Part shown: piece by piece, positions 36,985-47,006 of the stretch
Position numbering within the stretch: the first letter of the stretch is position 1
Layout: each line of letters starts with the position of its first letter
Source of the DNA: Azospirillum brasilense
Lineage (GTDB): Bacteria > Pseudomonadota > Alphaproteobacteria > Azospirillales > Azospirillaceae
DNA length: 64,000 bases
NCBI RefSeq assembly: GCF_001315015.1
Contig: NZ_CP012915.1
Coordinates: 744,001-808,000, forward strand
Direction: 5' to 3'
Made by a program: the position numbers and the translations under genes
The notes under the pieces: model-generated
Database searches by the model: none
The model's input: only the letters and a program-made list of their open reading frames with translations
Told to the model about the DNA's origin: nothing

Positions 36985-37470
36985 ATGTCGTCGTTTTTGC
37001 GCGTTCTGATCATTGCCGCTACGTGCGCCTTGACCACCGCCTGCGCGTCCAGTGTCGACCCGCGTACCACCATGACACCGGATCAGGCCGCCCAGCTCCA
37101 ACCCGGTCAGATCACCGTCGATGTCCAGGTCCCCGATGTCCGGAAAACCCTTCCCGAGACGCTGCGCACCAACCTGATGAACACCTTGGCGACTTGCATG
37201 ACAGGTTCAATGCCCGCCAACATCAACGTGCGCGTCGACAACTACAAGGAACAGAATGGCGCGATGACGGTCCTGCTGGGTGACCACGTCACGCTGGTCG
37301 GTCTGGTGACGTTCACGGACGCGCAGAGCGGGCGCCTTCTCGGCGAATATCGCGTTTCGGAAGTGACCGCCGGCGCCGGCGTCGTCGGACTCGCGATCCT
37401 GGCCGACGCCGAGAATGGTCTGAGCAAGGACTTCTCGGGGCGCATCTGCAAGGAGGTCTTCAAAAGTTAG
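36985..37470 (+). CDS. Putative envelope lipoprotein
   Basis: A 161-aa protein with signal helix (MSSFLRVLIIAATCAL) and lipobox LTTAC around residue 19. The mature part has a Gln/Val-rich strand (ITVDVQVPDVRKTL), a cysteine pair (TCMTG and GRICKEVF) and a hydrophobic segment AGAGVVGLAILADAE that is probably buried rather than spanning. It resembles alphaproteobacterial lipoproteins of unknown role. ATG 36985 has GGAG eight bases upstream; GTG 36967 is in frame. An AT-rich tract (36895-36965) supplies the likely promoter. Confidence 0.72.
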   Translation: MSSFLRVLIIAATCALTTACASSVDPRTTMTPDQAAQLQPGQITVDVQVPDVRKTLPETLRTNLMNTLATCMTGSMPANINVRVDNYKEQNGAMTVLLGDHVTLVGLVTFTDAQSGRLLGEYRVSEVTAGAGVVGLAILADAENGLSKDFSGRICKEVFKS

Positions 37471-37552
37471 GGGTTTGGTGGGACGCAAAGCCGCCGGGCT
37501 CCCAAAAGGCGCCTGGAACCTGAGCGCTCAGGCTGCTATCTATACGTCCGAA

Positions 37553-37593
37553 CGAAGAGGGCCGTGGGGCGTTCCGCCTCCCGGCCCTCTTCG
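37553..37593. repeat. 12-bp perfect inverted repeat before prfC
   Basis: CGAAGAGGGCCG (37553-37564) and CGGCCCTCTTCG (37582-37593) with a 17-base loop. No T run follows on either strand, so it may be a weak terminator of the lipoprotein gene or a leader structure of prfC. Confidence 0.65.
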
Positions 37594-37627
37594 CCGTTGT
37601 CTGCACCGCTGAGTTACGGGAACGCGC

Positions 37628-39235
<1,608 letters not shown>

Positions 39236-39252
39236 CGTGCATCCAGAACCAT

Positions 39253-39290
39253 GCGGAACGCGCTGACCATTGGCCGGCATCGCGTTCCGC
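39253..39290 (+). terminator. Hairpin after prfC
   Basis: GCGGAACGCG (39253-39262) pairs with CGCGTTCCGC (39281-39290), 10 bp perfect, 17 bases after the prfC stop. No T run follows, so its terminator role is uncertain. Confidence 0.45.
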
Positions 39291-39454
39291 GTGTTGCTCC
39301 GCCCCGCTGATTCGAGTAGCGTTTGCTGACGCAGCCTCCGCGGCATGGTGCCGCAAGGCGTTGTGCTTCAAGGTTTTGGGGCAAGATCAGAGAAACGGTG
39401 GCATTTCCGGACCCGGCTGGACCGCGGACGGTGACCGAATAAAAGAGGGGCGGC

Positions 39455-41032
39455 ATGTTCGGTGGCGTGGAAGCCTTCTTCGACACCAGCGCGTACTTGC
39501 CTCACGGCGTGTGCCTGTTCTGGCGTCCGGAAATCCTGACCCTGCACATCGTGTCCGATGTGTTAACCGGCCTCTCCTATTATTCGATTCCGGTGGCGCT
39601 GCTTTATTTCGTTGTGAAGCGCCGCGACGTGGCCTTCACTTGGATCGTCTGGCTGTTCGCCGCCTTCATCCTGGCCTGCGGCACGACGCATTTCTTCAGC
39701 CTGTGGACCTTGTGGTATCCCGACTATGCCGTGGAAGGCATCGTCAAGGCGCTGACCGCAATGGTGTCGGTGCTGACCGCCGTCGCCTTGTGGGTGCAGA
39801 TGCCCAAGGCTCTCGCTTTGCCCAGCGCCACCCAGCTCGCCGACGCCAACGGAGCCCTTCAGCGCGAGATCGAGATCCGGCGTCAGGCCGAGCTGCGCTA
39901 CGCCAGCTTCTTCAACAATCTGGCGGAGGGGCTGTTCGTCGTCACGGTGCTGCCGGACGGTGACTTCGCCTTCGACACGCTGAACCCCGCCCACGCGCGG
40001 GGGACGGGAATCGACCCGGAGACCATCCGCGGCCGGCTGGTCCGCGAGGCCGTTCCGCCGGAGACTGCCGCGGCGGTGATCGAACGCTACAGCGCCTGCG
40101 TCGCTGCGGGCGGCCCGATCGATTACGAGGAGACGCTGGACCTTCCGGTCGGACGGCGCACGTGGCACACCGTCCTGGTGCCGGTGCGCGGCGAGGGAGG
40201 GGAGGTGGTCCAGATTCTGGGCAGCTCCCGCGACATCACCGACCGCAAGAGGCTTCAGGAGGAGCTGGTCCAGACCTCCAAGCTGGCGACCCTGGGCACG
40301 CTTGCCGCCGGCATGGCCCATGAGATGAGCCAACCCCTGAACATCATCCGGATCTGGGCCGAGAACGCCCTGTCCCGCCTGCGCGACGGCGACACCGACA
40401 CCGCGCGCCTGGACAAGGTGCTGACCATCATGTCGGACCAGGCGGAGCGCATGGGCCGCATCATCGACCATATGCGCACCTTCAGCCGCCGCGACGGCGC
40501 CACCCAGCGCTTCGACCCCGCGGCCAGCGTCCGCTCCGCCGTCGAGTTGGTGTCCAACCAGTTCGCCTTGGAAAACATCGAGGTCGTGAGCGACGTCCCG
40601 GCCATCGACTGCGTCACGCGCGGCCGTCCCCTGCAACTGGAGCAGGTGCTGGTCAATCTGCTGTCCAACGCGCGCGATGCGATTCTGGAATGGCGCGCCG
40701 ACCCCGACGGGTCGCCCGCTGCCGGCCGGATTGCCATCGGGATGCGTTGCGACATGACCGCCGGGCGGGCCGTCATCACCATCACCGACGACGGCGGCGG
40801 CATCGACCCGGACATCCTGCCGCGCATCTTTGACCCCTTCTTCACGACCAAGGAAGTGGGGAAGGGGTCGGGCCTCGGACTGTCGATCGGCTATGGCATC
40901 ATCGACTCCATGGGGGGCCGGATCGATGCGGCGAATGTGACCCAAGACGATGGAAGCCGCGGCGTCCGTTTCACCATCACCGTTCCGGTGTCCCATCCCT
41001 CCATTCAGGACGTGGAGCGCGCTCATGCCTGA
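39455..41032 (+). CDS. Ethylene-receptor-like hybrid-partner histidine kinase
   Basis: A 525-aa membrane kinase. Residues 15-115 contain three membrane helices that match the ethylene-binding domain of plant ETR1: Asp 35 and the SYYSIP motif in helix 1, and Cys 75/His 79 in FILACGTTHFFSLWTLW, the pair that holds the copper ion. A PAS domain follows (about 145-260), then the phosphoacceptor His 289 (GMAHEMSQPLN) and ATP-binding boxes NLLSNARDAI, DDGGGI, FDPFFTTK and GSGLGLSIGYG. A receptor of this type (AzoEtr1) is reported in Azospirillum brasilense, from memory. Its stop overlaps the receiver gene start. Confidence 0.9.
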   Translation: MFGGVEAFFDTSAYLPHGVCLFWRPEILTLHIVSDVLTGLSYYSIPVALLYFVVKRRDVAFTWIVWLFAAFILACGTTHFFSLWTLWYPDYAVEGIVKALTAMVSVLTAVALWVQMPKALALPSATQLADANGALQREIEIRRQAELRYASFFNNLAEGLFVVTVLPDGDFAFDTLNPAHARGTGIDPETIRGRLVREAVPPETAAAVIERYSACVAAGGPIDYEETLDLPVGRRTWHTVLVPVRGEGGEVVQILGSSRDITDRKRLQEELVQTSKLATLGTLAAGMAHEMSQPLNIIRIWAENALSRLRDGDTDTARLDKVLTIMSDQAERMGRIIDHMRTFSRRDGATQRFDPAASVRSAVELVSNQFALENIEVVSDVPAIDCVTRGRPLQLEQVLVNLLSNARDAILEWRADPDGSPAAGRIAIGMRCDMTAGRAVITITDDGGGIDPDILPRIFDPFFTTKEVGKGSGLGLSIGYGIIDSMGGRIDAANVTQDDGSRGVRFTITVPVSHPSIQDVERAHA

Positions 41033-41432
41033 CCCCGTCACCGCTCCGTTGCATGTTCTGGTGGCCGAGGACGAAGCCTTGGCCGCCATGGCGTTGGAGG
41101 ATTTTCTTTCCCGCAAGGGATACCGCGTGACCCTGGCCCAGGACGGGCAGGAGGGGTTGGAGCGCTACAGCGCCGACCCCGCCGACCTCGTCATCACCGA
41201 TCTGCGCATGCCGCGTATGGACGGCCGAGCCCTGATCCGCGAGCTGAGGATCAAGGCCGCCGGACTGCCGATCCTGGTGATGACCGGCTTCCTGTCGATG
41301 GAGACGGGGGAGGACGACCTGACGTCCGACCGATGGCAACCACTGGTGGTGTTGCGCAAGCCGGTCAGTCCTCAGGTCATCCTGGACACGCTCGCCAACC
41401 TCGCCCAGGCGGCGAAGCTGCGGCCTGCATGA
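41025..41432 (+). CDS. Stand-alone receiver-domain response regulator
   Basis: A 135-aa CheY-like receiver with no output domain. Acidic residues AEDE are at 14-17, the phosphoacceptor Asp at 59 (VITDLRMPRMDG), Thr in LVMTGF, and Lys in LRKPVSP. The start ATG 41025 overlaps the kinase stop codon by 8 bases and has GGAG upstream, so the kinase is its obvious phosphodonor. With no output domain it must act through protein contacts or pass phosphate on. It converges with pxpA with 10 bases between. Confidence 0.92.
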   Translation: MPDPVTAPLHVLVAEDEALAAMALEDFLSRKGYRVTLAQDGQEGLERYSADPADLVITDLRMPRMDGRALIRELRIKAAGLPILVMTGFLSMETGEDDLTSDRWQPLVVLRKPVSPQVILDTLANLAQAAKLRPA

Positions 41433-41442
41433 TCGCGCCTTC

Positions 41443-42222
41443 CTAGAACCGGTCGCGCAGTTCCGGCAGGGGGACGATGCGGACGCCCTTGGCCTCCAGG
41501 GTGCGGCGCAGGTTTCCGGCCATGGCAACGGCGCTCGGTTCGTCGCCATGGACGCAGACGGAATGGACGGTGCAGGGGATGCGCGTGCCGGTGACCGACA
41601 GGATCACGCCCTCCTCCAGCATGCGCAGGACGTTGGCGGCCGCCACGTCCGGGTCATGCACCATCGCGCCGGGCTGACCGCGCGGCACGAGGTTGCCGTT
41701 GTCGTCGTAGGCGCGGTCGGCAAAGACCTCCTCCGCCGTGGGCAGGCCCAGCGTCCGCCCGGCCCGAGCCATTTCCGACCCGGCGGTGGCGAGATAGATC
41801 AGGTTGGGATCGACGCCCTTGATCGCCCGCCCGATCGCCAGGGCCAGCCCCTCGTCCACCGCCGCCATGTTGTTCAGCGCGCCGTGCGCCTTCACATGGG
41901 TGACCGAACCGCCGGCGGTGGCGGCGATGCCCATCAGCGCGCCGATCTGATAGGCGACCATTGCCTCGACCTCTGCCGCCGACATGCGCAGGGGACGGCG
42001 CCCGAAGCCCTGGAGATCGGGGTAGGAGGGGTGGGCGCCCAGGCTGACGCCCTTCGCCACCGCGTTCCGGACGGTCCGCGTCATCACCAGCGGGTCGCCC
42101 GCATGGAAGCCGCAGGCGATGTTGGCAGAGGCTACGATGCCGAGCATCGTGTCGTCGTCGCCGATGTCGTAGGCGCCGAAACCCTCGCCCAGGTCGGCGT
42201 TCAGGTTCACGGTGATGGTCAT
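41443..42222 (-). CDS. pxpA: 5-oxoprolinase subunit A (LamB/YcsF family)
   Basis: A 259-aa member of the LamB/YcsF family, the A subunit of the bacterial ATP-dependent 5-oxoprolinase that opens 5-oxoproline (pyroglutamate) to glutamate. It begins MTITVNLNADLGEGFG; family motifs ANIACGFHAGDP, GAHPSYPDLQGFGRR and VHGDEPSA are present. ATG 42222 has GGGAGGG five bases upstream and overlaps the pxpC stop (ATGA). It is the last gene of the operon. Confidence 0.94.
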   Translation of the reverse strand: MTITVNLNADLGEGFGAYDIGDDDTMLGIVASANIACGFHAGDPLVMTRTVRNAVAKGVSLGAHPSYPDLQGFGRRPLRMSAAEVEAMVAYQIGALMGIAATAGGSVTHVKAHGALNNMAAVDEGLALAIGRAIKGVDPNLIYLATAGSEMARAGRTLGLPTAEEVFADRAYDDNGNLVPRGQPGAMVHDPDVAAANVLRMLEEGVILSVTGTRIPCTVHSVCVHGDEPSAVAMAGNLRRTLEAKGVRIVPLPELRDRF

Positions 42223-43316
42223 GGTGCCCTCCCGCACATCTCTTCTCGGTTCAGGATGTCGCCGTTGCCGTTGACGATGTCGACGACCCCGGACACGAGG
42301 TTTTCCGCGTAGAGCGCCTCCAGATCGACACCGCCCGCCGGACGCACCGGGCGGATGGCACGAACCCAGGCGGCGATGGTCTGCTCCTGGCGCCGCCGGA
42401 TGGCCTCCGCCTCCTCCACCGTGACGGCGCGGAAGCTGAGGGCGCCGCCGGGGCTCAGCCGGCCGACGCGGGGCAGGTCGGCGGAGATCACCGTGGCGAT
42501 CTTGGCATAGCCGCCCGCCGTCTGGTGGTCGTTCAGCAGAAGAATCGGCTGGCCGTTGCCCGGCACCTGGATCGAGCCGGTAACCAGCCCGTCCGACGGG
42601 ATGTCGGCGGAGCCGGTGTGGGCGAGCGTCGGGCCGTCGAGCCGCAGGCCCATGCGGTCGGCGTCCTTGCCGACGCGGTAGCCGGCCGACAGGAAGGTTT
42701 CCACCGCCTCCGCCGTGAAACGGTCCTCCTGCGGGCCGAGGACCACCCGCACCGGCCCGCCGCCATAGTCCGGCGGCTCCGGCAGCTCCACGTCGGCGTC
42801 CGGCGGGGCGTCGCTGCGGTTGAGCGGCAGGCGCGTCCCGTCGCCCAGCGGCCTGCCGCCGAGCGGCCCGATGCCGGCGCGCACGTAGGTGGACAGGCTG
42901 CCCAGGAAGGGGGCCAGCGCGAAGCCGCCGGCCACCGCCAGATAGGCGACCGCCGCCCCGGTGACCGCGCCCAGCTTCAGCACGTCGCCGCGCGCCAGCG
43001 TGTGGCTGCGGTGGGGTTCCAGCGGCTGGGGCGATTGCCCCTCGCGCTCCAGGCTCAGCGCCATGGGGCCGACGACGGCGACGCGCACGCCGTCGGCCTC
43101 CACCTTCAGCGTCGGGCCGAGCAGGGCGATCTCCACCCCCGCCGTGCCCGCCGGGTTGCCGACCAGCGCGTTGGCGAGGCGCAGGGCAATGGGGTCGAGC
43201 GCGCCGGCGACCGGCATGCCGAGTTCCTGATGGCCGAAGCGGCCGAGGTCCTGGATGGTGGCGAACAACCCCGGCCGGACAACGGTGAGACAGGGCGTGA
43301 GGCGGGAAGCGCTCAT
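42219..43316 (-). CDS. pxpC: 5-oxoprolinase subunit C (biotin-dependent carboxylase-like/AHS2)
   Basis: A 365-aa protein of the allophanate hydrolase subunit 2 type. It shows the family start VVRPGLFATIQDLGRFGHQ, GALDPIALRLANALVGNP, and the segment GPQEDRFTAEAVETFLSAGY, plus NDHQTAGGYAKIA. It works with PxpB in transferring phosphate to the lactam or intermediate. Translational overlaps at both ends (ATGA with pxpB and with pxpA) imply fixed stoichiometry. Confidence 0.94.
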   Translation of the reverse strand: MSASRLTPCLTVVRPGLFATIQDLGRFGHQELGMPVAGALDPIALRLANALVGNPAGTAGVEIALLGPTLKVEADGVRVAVVGPMALSLEREGQSPQPLEPHRSHTLARGDVLKLGAVTGAAVAYLAVAGGFALAPFLGSLSTYVRAGIGPLGGRPLGDGTRLPLNRSDAPPDADVELPEPPDYGGGPVRVVLGPQEDRFTAEAVETFLSAGYRVGKDADRMGLRLDGPTLAHTGSADIPSDGLVTGSIQVPGNGQPILLLNDHQTAGGYAKIATVISADLPRVGRLSPGGALSFRAVTVEEAEAIRRRQEQTIAAWVRAIRPVRPAGGVDLEALYAENLVSGVVDIVNGNGDILNREEMCGRAP

Positions 43317-44035
43317 GACGTGGCCCTCAGCGTGTCGGGATCGAAGCGGCCGGCGGCGGCCTCGGCCGACAGGGCGTCGAAGCGGGTGCGGTCCACCGCC
43401 TCGAACCGCACCCGGTCGCCCGCGGCGAGCAAGACCGGGGAGGGGCGGGAGCCGTCGTAGAGCGGCACCGGACAGCGCCCGATCAGATGCCAGCCGCCGG
43501 GGCTCTCCCACGGATAGACGGTGGTCAGCCGCCCGGCGGTGGCGACCGACCCCGCCGGCACGCGGACCCGCGGCTCGCTGCGCCGCGGCTTCTCCAGCTC
43601 CGCCGGCAGGTCGCCCATGTAGGCGAAGCCCGGCATGAAGCCCAGCATGTAGACGAAATATTCCGTCGATCCGTGCAGGGCGATCAGTTGCTCCGCCGTC
43701 AGGCCGAGCGACGCGGACAGTTCCGCAAGGTCCGGCCCCAGATCGGGATCGTAGCAGACGGGCAGGCGCCACAGGGTGCCTTCGACCGGCGCCTCCCCGG
43801 CGTGGGCCAGCTCCGCCTCGACGGCGGCCTGGACCTCCCGGCGGCTGGTTGCCGCCGGGTCGTAGACGACCTGGAGCGAGCGGAAGGTCGGTACCGTCTC
43901 CACCAGACCCGGCGGGGCGGCGGCCTTCAGGCGGGCGTGCAGAGCCATGACGCGGGCGTTGGTGGGGCGGTCGATGCCCTCGCCGAACTCCACGTTGAAG
44001 GCCGTGTCGCCCGCCGTGGTGAAACGGACGTTCAT
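43313..44035 (-). CDS. pxpB: 5-oxoprolinase subunit B (KipI/AHS1 family)
   Basis: A 240-aa KipI-like protein. Motifs visible are FRSLQVVYDP, the YMLGFMPGFAYMGDLP segment and RVPAGSVATAGRLTTVYPWESPGGWHLIG. KipI homologues were first known as kinase inhibitors in Bacillus, but beside PxpA and PxpC it is the B subunit of 5-oxoprolinase. ATG 44035 follows the TRAP permease stop by 11 bases, so transport and catabolism share a transcript. Confidence 0.94.
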   Translation of the reverse strand: MNVRFTTAGDTAFNVEFGEGIDRPTNARVMALHARLKAAAPPGLVETVPTFRSLQVVYDPAATSRREVQAAVEAELAHAGEAPVEGTLWRLPVCYDPDLGPDLAELSASLGLTAEQLIALHGSTEYFVYMLGFMPGFAYMGDLPAELEKPRRSEPRVRVPAGSVATAGRLTTVYPWESPGGWHLIGRCPVPLYDGSRPSPVLLAAGDRVRFEAVDRTRFDALSAEAAAGRFDPDTLRATS

Positions 44036-44046
44036 GGACTTGCACC

Positions 44047-45348
44047 TCACCCGATCATCAGCGAGGGCAGCCACGTCACCATGCCTGGGAAGATCCAGAG
44101 CAGCGCCACCATCAGGATCATCATCACGAAGAAGGGCAGGCTGGCCTTGCCCACGGTGAAGATGCTCTTGCCCGTCATCGATTGCAGGACGAACAGGTTG
44201 AAGCCAACCGGCGGCGTGATCTGCGCCATCTCCACCACGATGATGATGTAGATGCCGAACCACAGCAGATCGATCCCGGCGTTCTGCACCATCGGCAGGA
44301 TGACCGAAGTGGTCAGCACGACCATCGAAATGCCGTCGAGGAAGCAGCCCATGACGATGAAGAACAGCGTCAGCACGACCAGCAGCGATGCGGTGGAGAG
44401 CTGCATGGAGGTGATCCACTCCGCCAGCAGGCGCGGAATGCCGGTGTAGCCCATGGCGACGGTCAGGAAGGCCGCCCCCGCCAGAATGAAGCCGATCATG
44501 CAGGAGGTGTGCGCCGCCCCCATCACGCTGTCGCGGAAGGTCGCCCAGCTCATCGTGCCGGTGACCATGGCCAGCACCAGCGATCCCAGAACGCCGATGC
44601 CCGCGGCCTCGGTCGGCGTGGCGATACCCGCGTAGATGGAGCCGAGCACCCCGACGATCAGCAGCATGACCGGGATCAGCGACCCGGTATCGCGGATCTT
44701 CTCCGCAAAGCTCTGGCGCGCCTCCCGCGGCGGCACGCGGTCGGGGTTCAGCAGGGACCAGCCGCCGACATAGAGCATGAACAGCCCGGTCAGCACGATG
44801 CCCGGAATGACGCCGGCGATGAACAGACGGGCGATGGACACGTCCGCGGCCACGCCGTAGACGATCATGATGATCGAGGGCGGGATCAGCAGGCCCAGCG
44901 TGCCGGCGCCGGCCAGCGAGCCGACGATCATCATCGGGTCGTAGCCGCGCCGGGTCAGCTCCGGGATGGTCATCCGCCCGATGGTCGCGGCGGTCGCGGC
45001 GGAGGAGCCGGAGACGGCGGCGAAGATCGTGCAGCCGACGATGTTGACATGCATCAGCCGTCCTGGCAGCCAGCCCGTCCATGGGGCCAGCCCCTTGAAC
45101 ATGTCGGACGAGATGCGCGTCCGGAACAGGATCTCGCCCATCCAGATGAACAGGGGCAGGGCGGTCAGGGTCCAGCTCGTGCTGGCGCCCCAGATGTTGG
45201 TCGCCATGACCATGCCGACGGGGCGTGTGGTAAACAGCGCCATGGCGACGAAGCCGACGCCGGCGAGCGCCAGGGCCACCCAGATGCCGGTCCCCAGCAT
45301 CAGGAGCATCGTCACCACGACGACGATGGAAGCGGTCGTCTGGTCCAT
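44047..45348 (-). CDS. TRAP transporter large permease (DctM-type)
   Basis: A 433-aa integral membrane protein with about 12 hydrophobic helices and TRAP-L signatures: LPLFIWMGEIL, SGSSAATAATIGRMTIPEL, LLIPPSIIMIVYG, EAAGIGVLGSLV and ITPPVGFNLFVLQSMTG. It is the Na+-driven membrane core of a TRAP uptake system. The small permease lies three bases upstream. The genetic link to pxpBCA suggests 5-oxoproline or a related cyclic amide as cargo. Confidence 0.94.
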   Translation of the reverse strand: MDQTTASIVVVVTMLLMLGTGIWVALALAGVGFVAMALFTTRPVGMVMATNIWGASTSWTLTALPLFIWMGEILFRTRISSDMFKGLAPWTGWLPGRLMHVNIVGCTIFAAVSGSSAATAATIGRMTIPELTRRGYDPMMIVGSLAGAGTLGLLIPPSIIMIVYGVAADVSIARLFIAGVIPGIVLTGLFMLYVGGWSLLNPDRVPPREARQSFAEKIRDTGSLIPVMLLIVGVLGSIYAGIATPTEAAGIGVLGSLVLAMVTGTMSWATFRDSVMGAAHTSCMIGFILAGAAFLTVAMGYTGIPRLLAEWITSMQLSTASLLVVLTLFFIVMGCFLDGISMVVLTTSVILPMVQNAGIDLLWFGIYIIIVVEMAQITPPVGFNLFVLQSMTGKSIFTVGKASLPFFVMMILMVALLWIFPGMVTWLPSLMIG

Positions 45349-45351
45349 CGA

Positions 45352-45861
45352 TCAGCCCTCGCTCTGCATGCCGGCGCTTTGGTAGGACGCCTCGCGCCCC
45401 TGGATCACCGCCAGCAGGTCGTCCAGGAAGGCGATCACCAGGATCACCAGCCCCACCCCCATGGCGGCCTGAGGAATCCACAACGGGATGGGCAGCACCC
45501 CCTGTCCCAAATCGCCGAAATCGTAGGAATCGTAGGTCATGCGCAGCCAGAACCACGCGAAATAGGCGCTGAGCGCCGTGCCGAAGCCGAGACAGACCAG
45601 CTCCACGGCGCGCCGGGGGCCACCGCGCAGCCGGTCCACCAGCACGCCGACGCGGATGTGCGCGCCTCGGCGCAGCGCCGGACCCAGCATGAGGAAGAAG
45701 GAGGCGGCCATGCAGTAGCCGGCCAGCTCATCGGCTCCCGGCACCATGCGGTTGGCCAGCCGGGCGAAGACCTGGGACACGATCAGCACGGCGATCAGCA
45801 CCAGGAACACCGCGCCCAGAATCTCGGCGGCGCGGTACAGGAAGGTCAATGCGGTGCGCAT
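45352..45861 (-). CDS. TRAP transporter small permease (DctQ-type)
   Basis: A 169-aa protein with four membrane helices and the family pattern NRMVPGADELAGYCMAASFF and ALRRGAHIRVGVLVDRL. It joins the solute-binding protein to the large permease. GGAGGTGG precedes ATG 45861. A palindromic REP-like element separates it from the binding-protein gene. Confidence 0.92.
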   Translation of the reverse strand: MRTALTFLYRAAEILGAVFLVLIAVLIVSQVFARLANRMVPGADELAGYCMAASFFLMLGPALRRGAHIRVGVLVDRLRGGPRRAVELVCLGFGTALSAYFAWFWLRMTYDSYDFGDLGQGVLPIPLWIPQAAMGVGLVILVIAFLDDLLAVIQGREASYQSAGMQSEG

Positions 45862-45920
45862 GGCGCGACCACCTCCGGATTGGGCGGGCGGGGAGTGTCT
45901 TTTTTTGGGGGGTAGGTTTT

Positions 45921-46005
45921 GCCCCCTCCCTAACCCTCCCCCGCTTCGCAGGGGAGGGGATCAGTCTCCCTCTCCCGCGAAGCGGGGGAGGGCCGGGGTG
46001 GGGGC
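45921..46005. repeat. REP-like extragenic palindrome (family 1)
   Basis: Two imperfect inverted copies of a unit containing CCCTCCCCCGCTTCGC face each other (left copy 45921-45959, right copy 45967-46005). The element is intergenic inside an operon, between the dctP- and dctQ-type genes, where its hairpin could lower expression of the membrane subunits relative to the binding protein. Confidence 0.75.
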
Positions 46006-46017
46006 AAACGGCGCCGC

Positions 46018-47004
46018 TTACTTCCGGAAGGCCGAAATGATCGCTTCGCCATCGGCGCCGGCGGCCTTGGTCCACTCGTCGGTCATCGTCTTGCCGATGG
46101 CGGCGAAGCCGTCCTTGATCGCCGGGGACGGGGTCAGCACCTTCATGCCGTTGCCGGACAGCGTCTGGTTCAGCTCCGCCGTCTTCTTCTCCCACTCGGT
46201 CCAGCCGGTGGCCTCGGCCTTGGCGGCGGCCTGCTCGACGGCCTTCTTCGTGGCGTCGTCCAAGCCCTTCCAGACCTCGGTGCTGACGAACACCATGTTG
46301 CGCGGCAACCAGGCCTGCACGTCGTAATAGACGTTCACGAAGTCCCACGCCTTGGTGTCGACGCCGGTGGCGGCGGAGGTCATCATCGCGGTGACGATGC
46401 CGGTGCCGAAGGCCTGCGACACCTCGGCGGCCTCGATCTTGGTCGGCACGGCGCCGGCCAGTTCGGCGATGCGGGTGGTCGCCGGGTTGTAGGCGCGGAA
46501 CTTCTGCCCCTTCAGGTCGGTGACGGAGCTGATCTCCTGCTTCACATAGAGGCCCTGCGGCGGCCACGGAATCGAGTAGAGGAGCTTCAGGCGCTGACGC
46601 TCCAGCTTCTTCTCCAGGAAGAGCTTGGACACCTCGTAGAGCTTCTTCGACGCGGCGAAGTCGGTCGCCAGGAACGGCACGGAATCGAGGCCGTAGAGCG
46701 GGTCCTCGTTCGCCCAGGAGCTGATGAGCACCTCGCCGATCTGGGCCTGGCCGGACTGGACGGCGCGCTTGATCTCCGGATGCTTGACCAGCGAGCCGTT
46801 GGAATGGACGGTGATCTGGATCTTGCCGTTGGTCGCCGCCTTCACGTCCTCGGCGAACTGGCGCACCGTGATGGTGTGCAGGTTCGTGTCGGGGTAGGGG
46901 GTCGGCATGTCCCAGGTCTCGGCGAAGGCTGCGACCGGGGTGGCGCAAAGGCCGATGCCGAAGGCGGCGGCGGCGAGGCGGGTCCGCAGGGTGATCGCGG
47001 TCAT
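46018..47004 (-). CDS. TRAP transporter solute-binding protein (DctP-type)
   Basis: A 328-aa periplasmic protein. A Sec signal peptide of about 28 residues ends VAAFA, then ETWDMPTPYPDTNLHT. Family motifs include IGEVLISSWANEDPLYGLDSVPF, the PWPPQGLYV segment and LKGQKFRAYNPATTRIAEL with the conserved Arg that usually pairs with a substrate carboxylate. ATG 47004 lies two bases beyond the DUF1445 stop. The ligand is probably an acid; context suggests 5-oxoproline. Confidence 0.93.
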   Translation of the reverse strand: MTAITLRTRLAAAAFGIGLCATPVAAFAETWDMPTPYPDTNLHTITVRQFAEDVKAATNGKIQITVHSNGSLVKHPEIKRAVQSGQAQIGEVLISSWANEDPLYGLDSVPFLATDFAASKKLYEVSKLFLEKKLERQRLKLLYSIPWPPQGLYVKQEISSVTDLKGQKFRAYNPATTRIAELAGAVPTKIEAAEVSQAFGTGIVTAMMTSAATGVDTKAWDFVNVYYDVQAWLPRNMVFVSTEVWKGLDDATKKAVEQAAAKAEATGWTEWEKKTAELNQTLSGNGMKVLTPSPAIKDGFAAIGKTMTDEWTKAAGADGEAIISAFRK

Positions 47005-47006
47005 GG

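Noticed and set aside
43313..44035. Reading the PxpB gene as a sporulation kinase inhibitor (KipI)
   Set aside because: The organism shows no sign of sporulation and the gene lies between TRAP and pxpC/pxpA genes, so the 5-oxoprolinase subunit role fits better.
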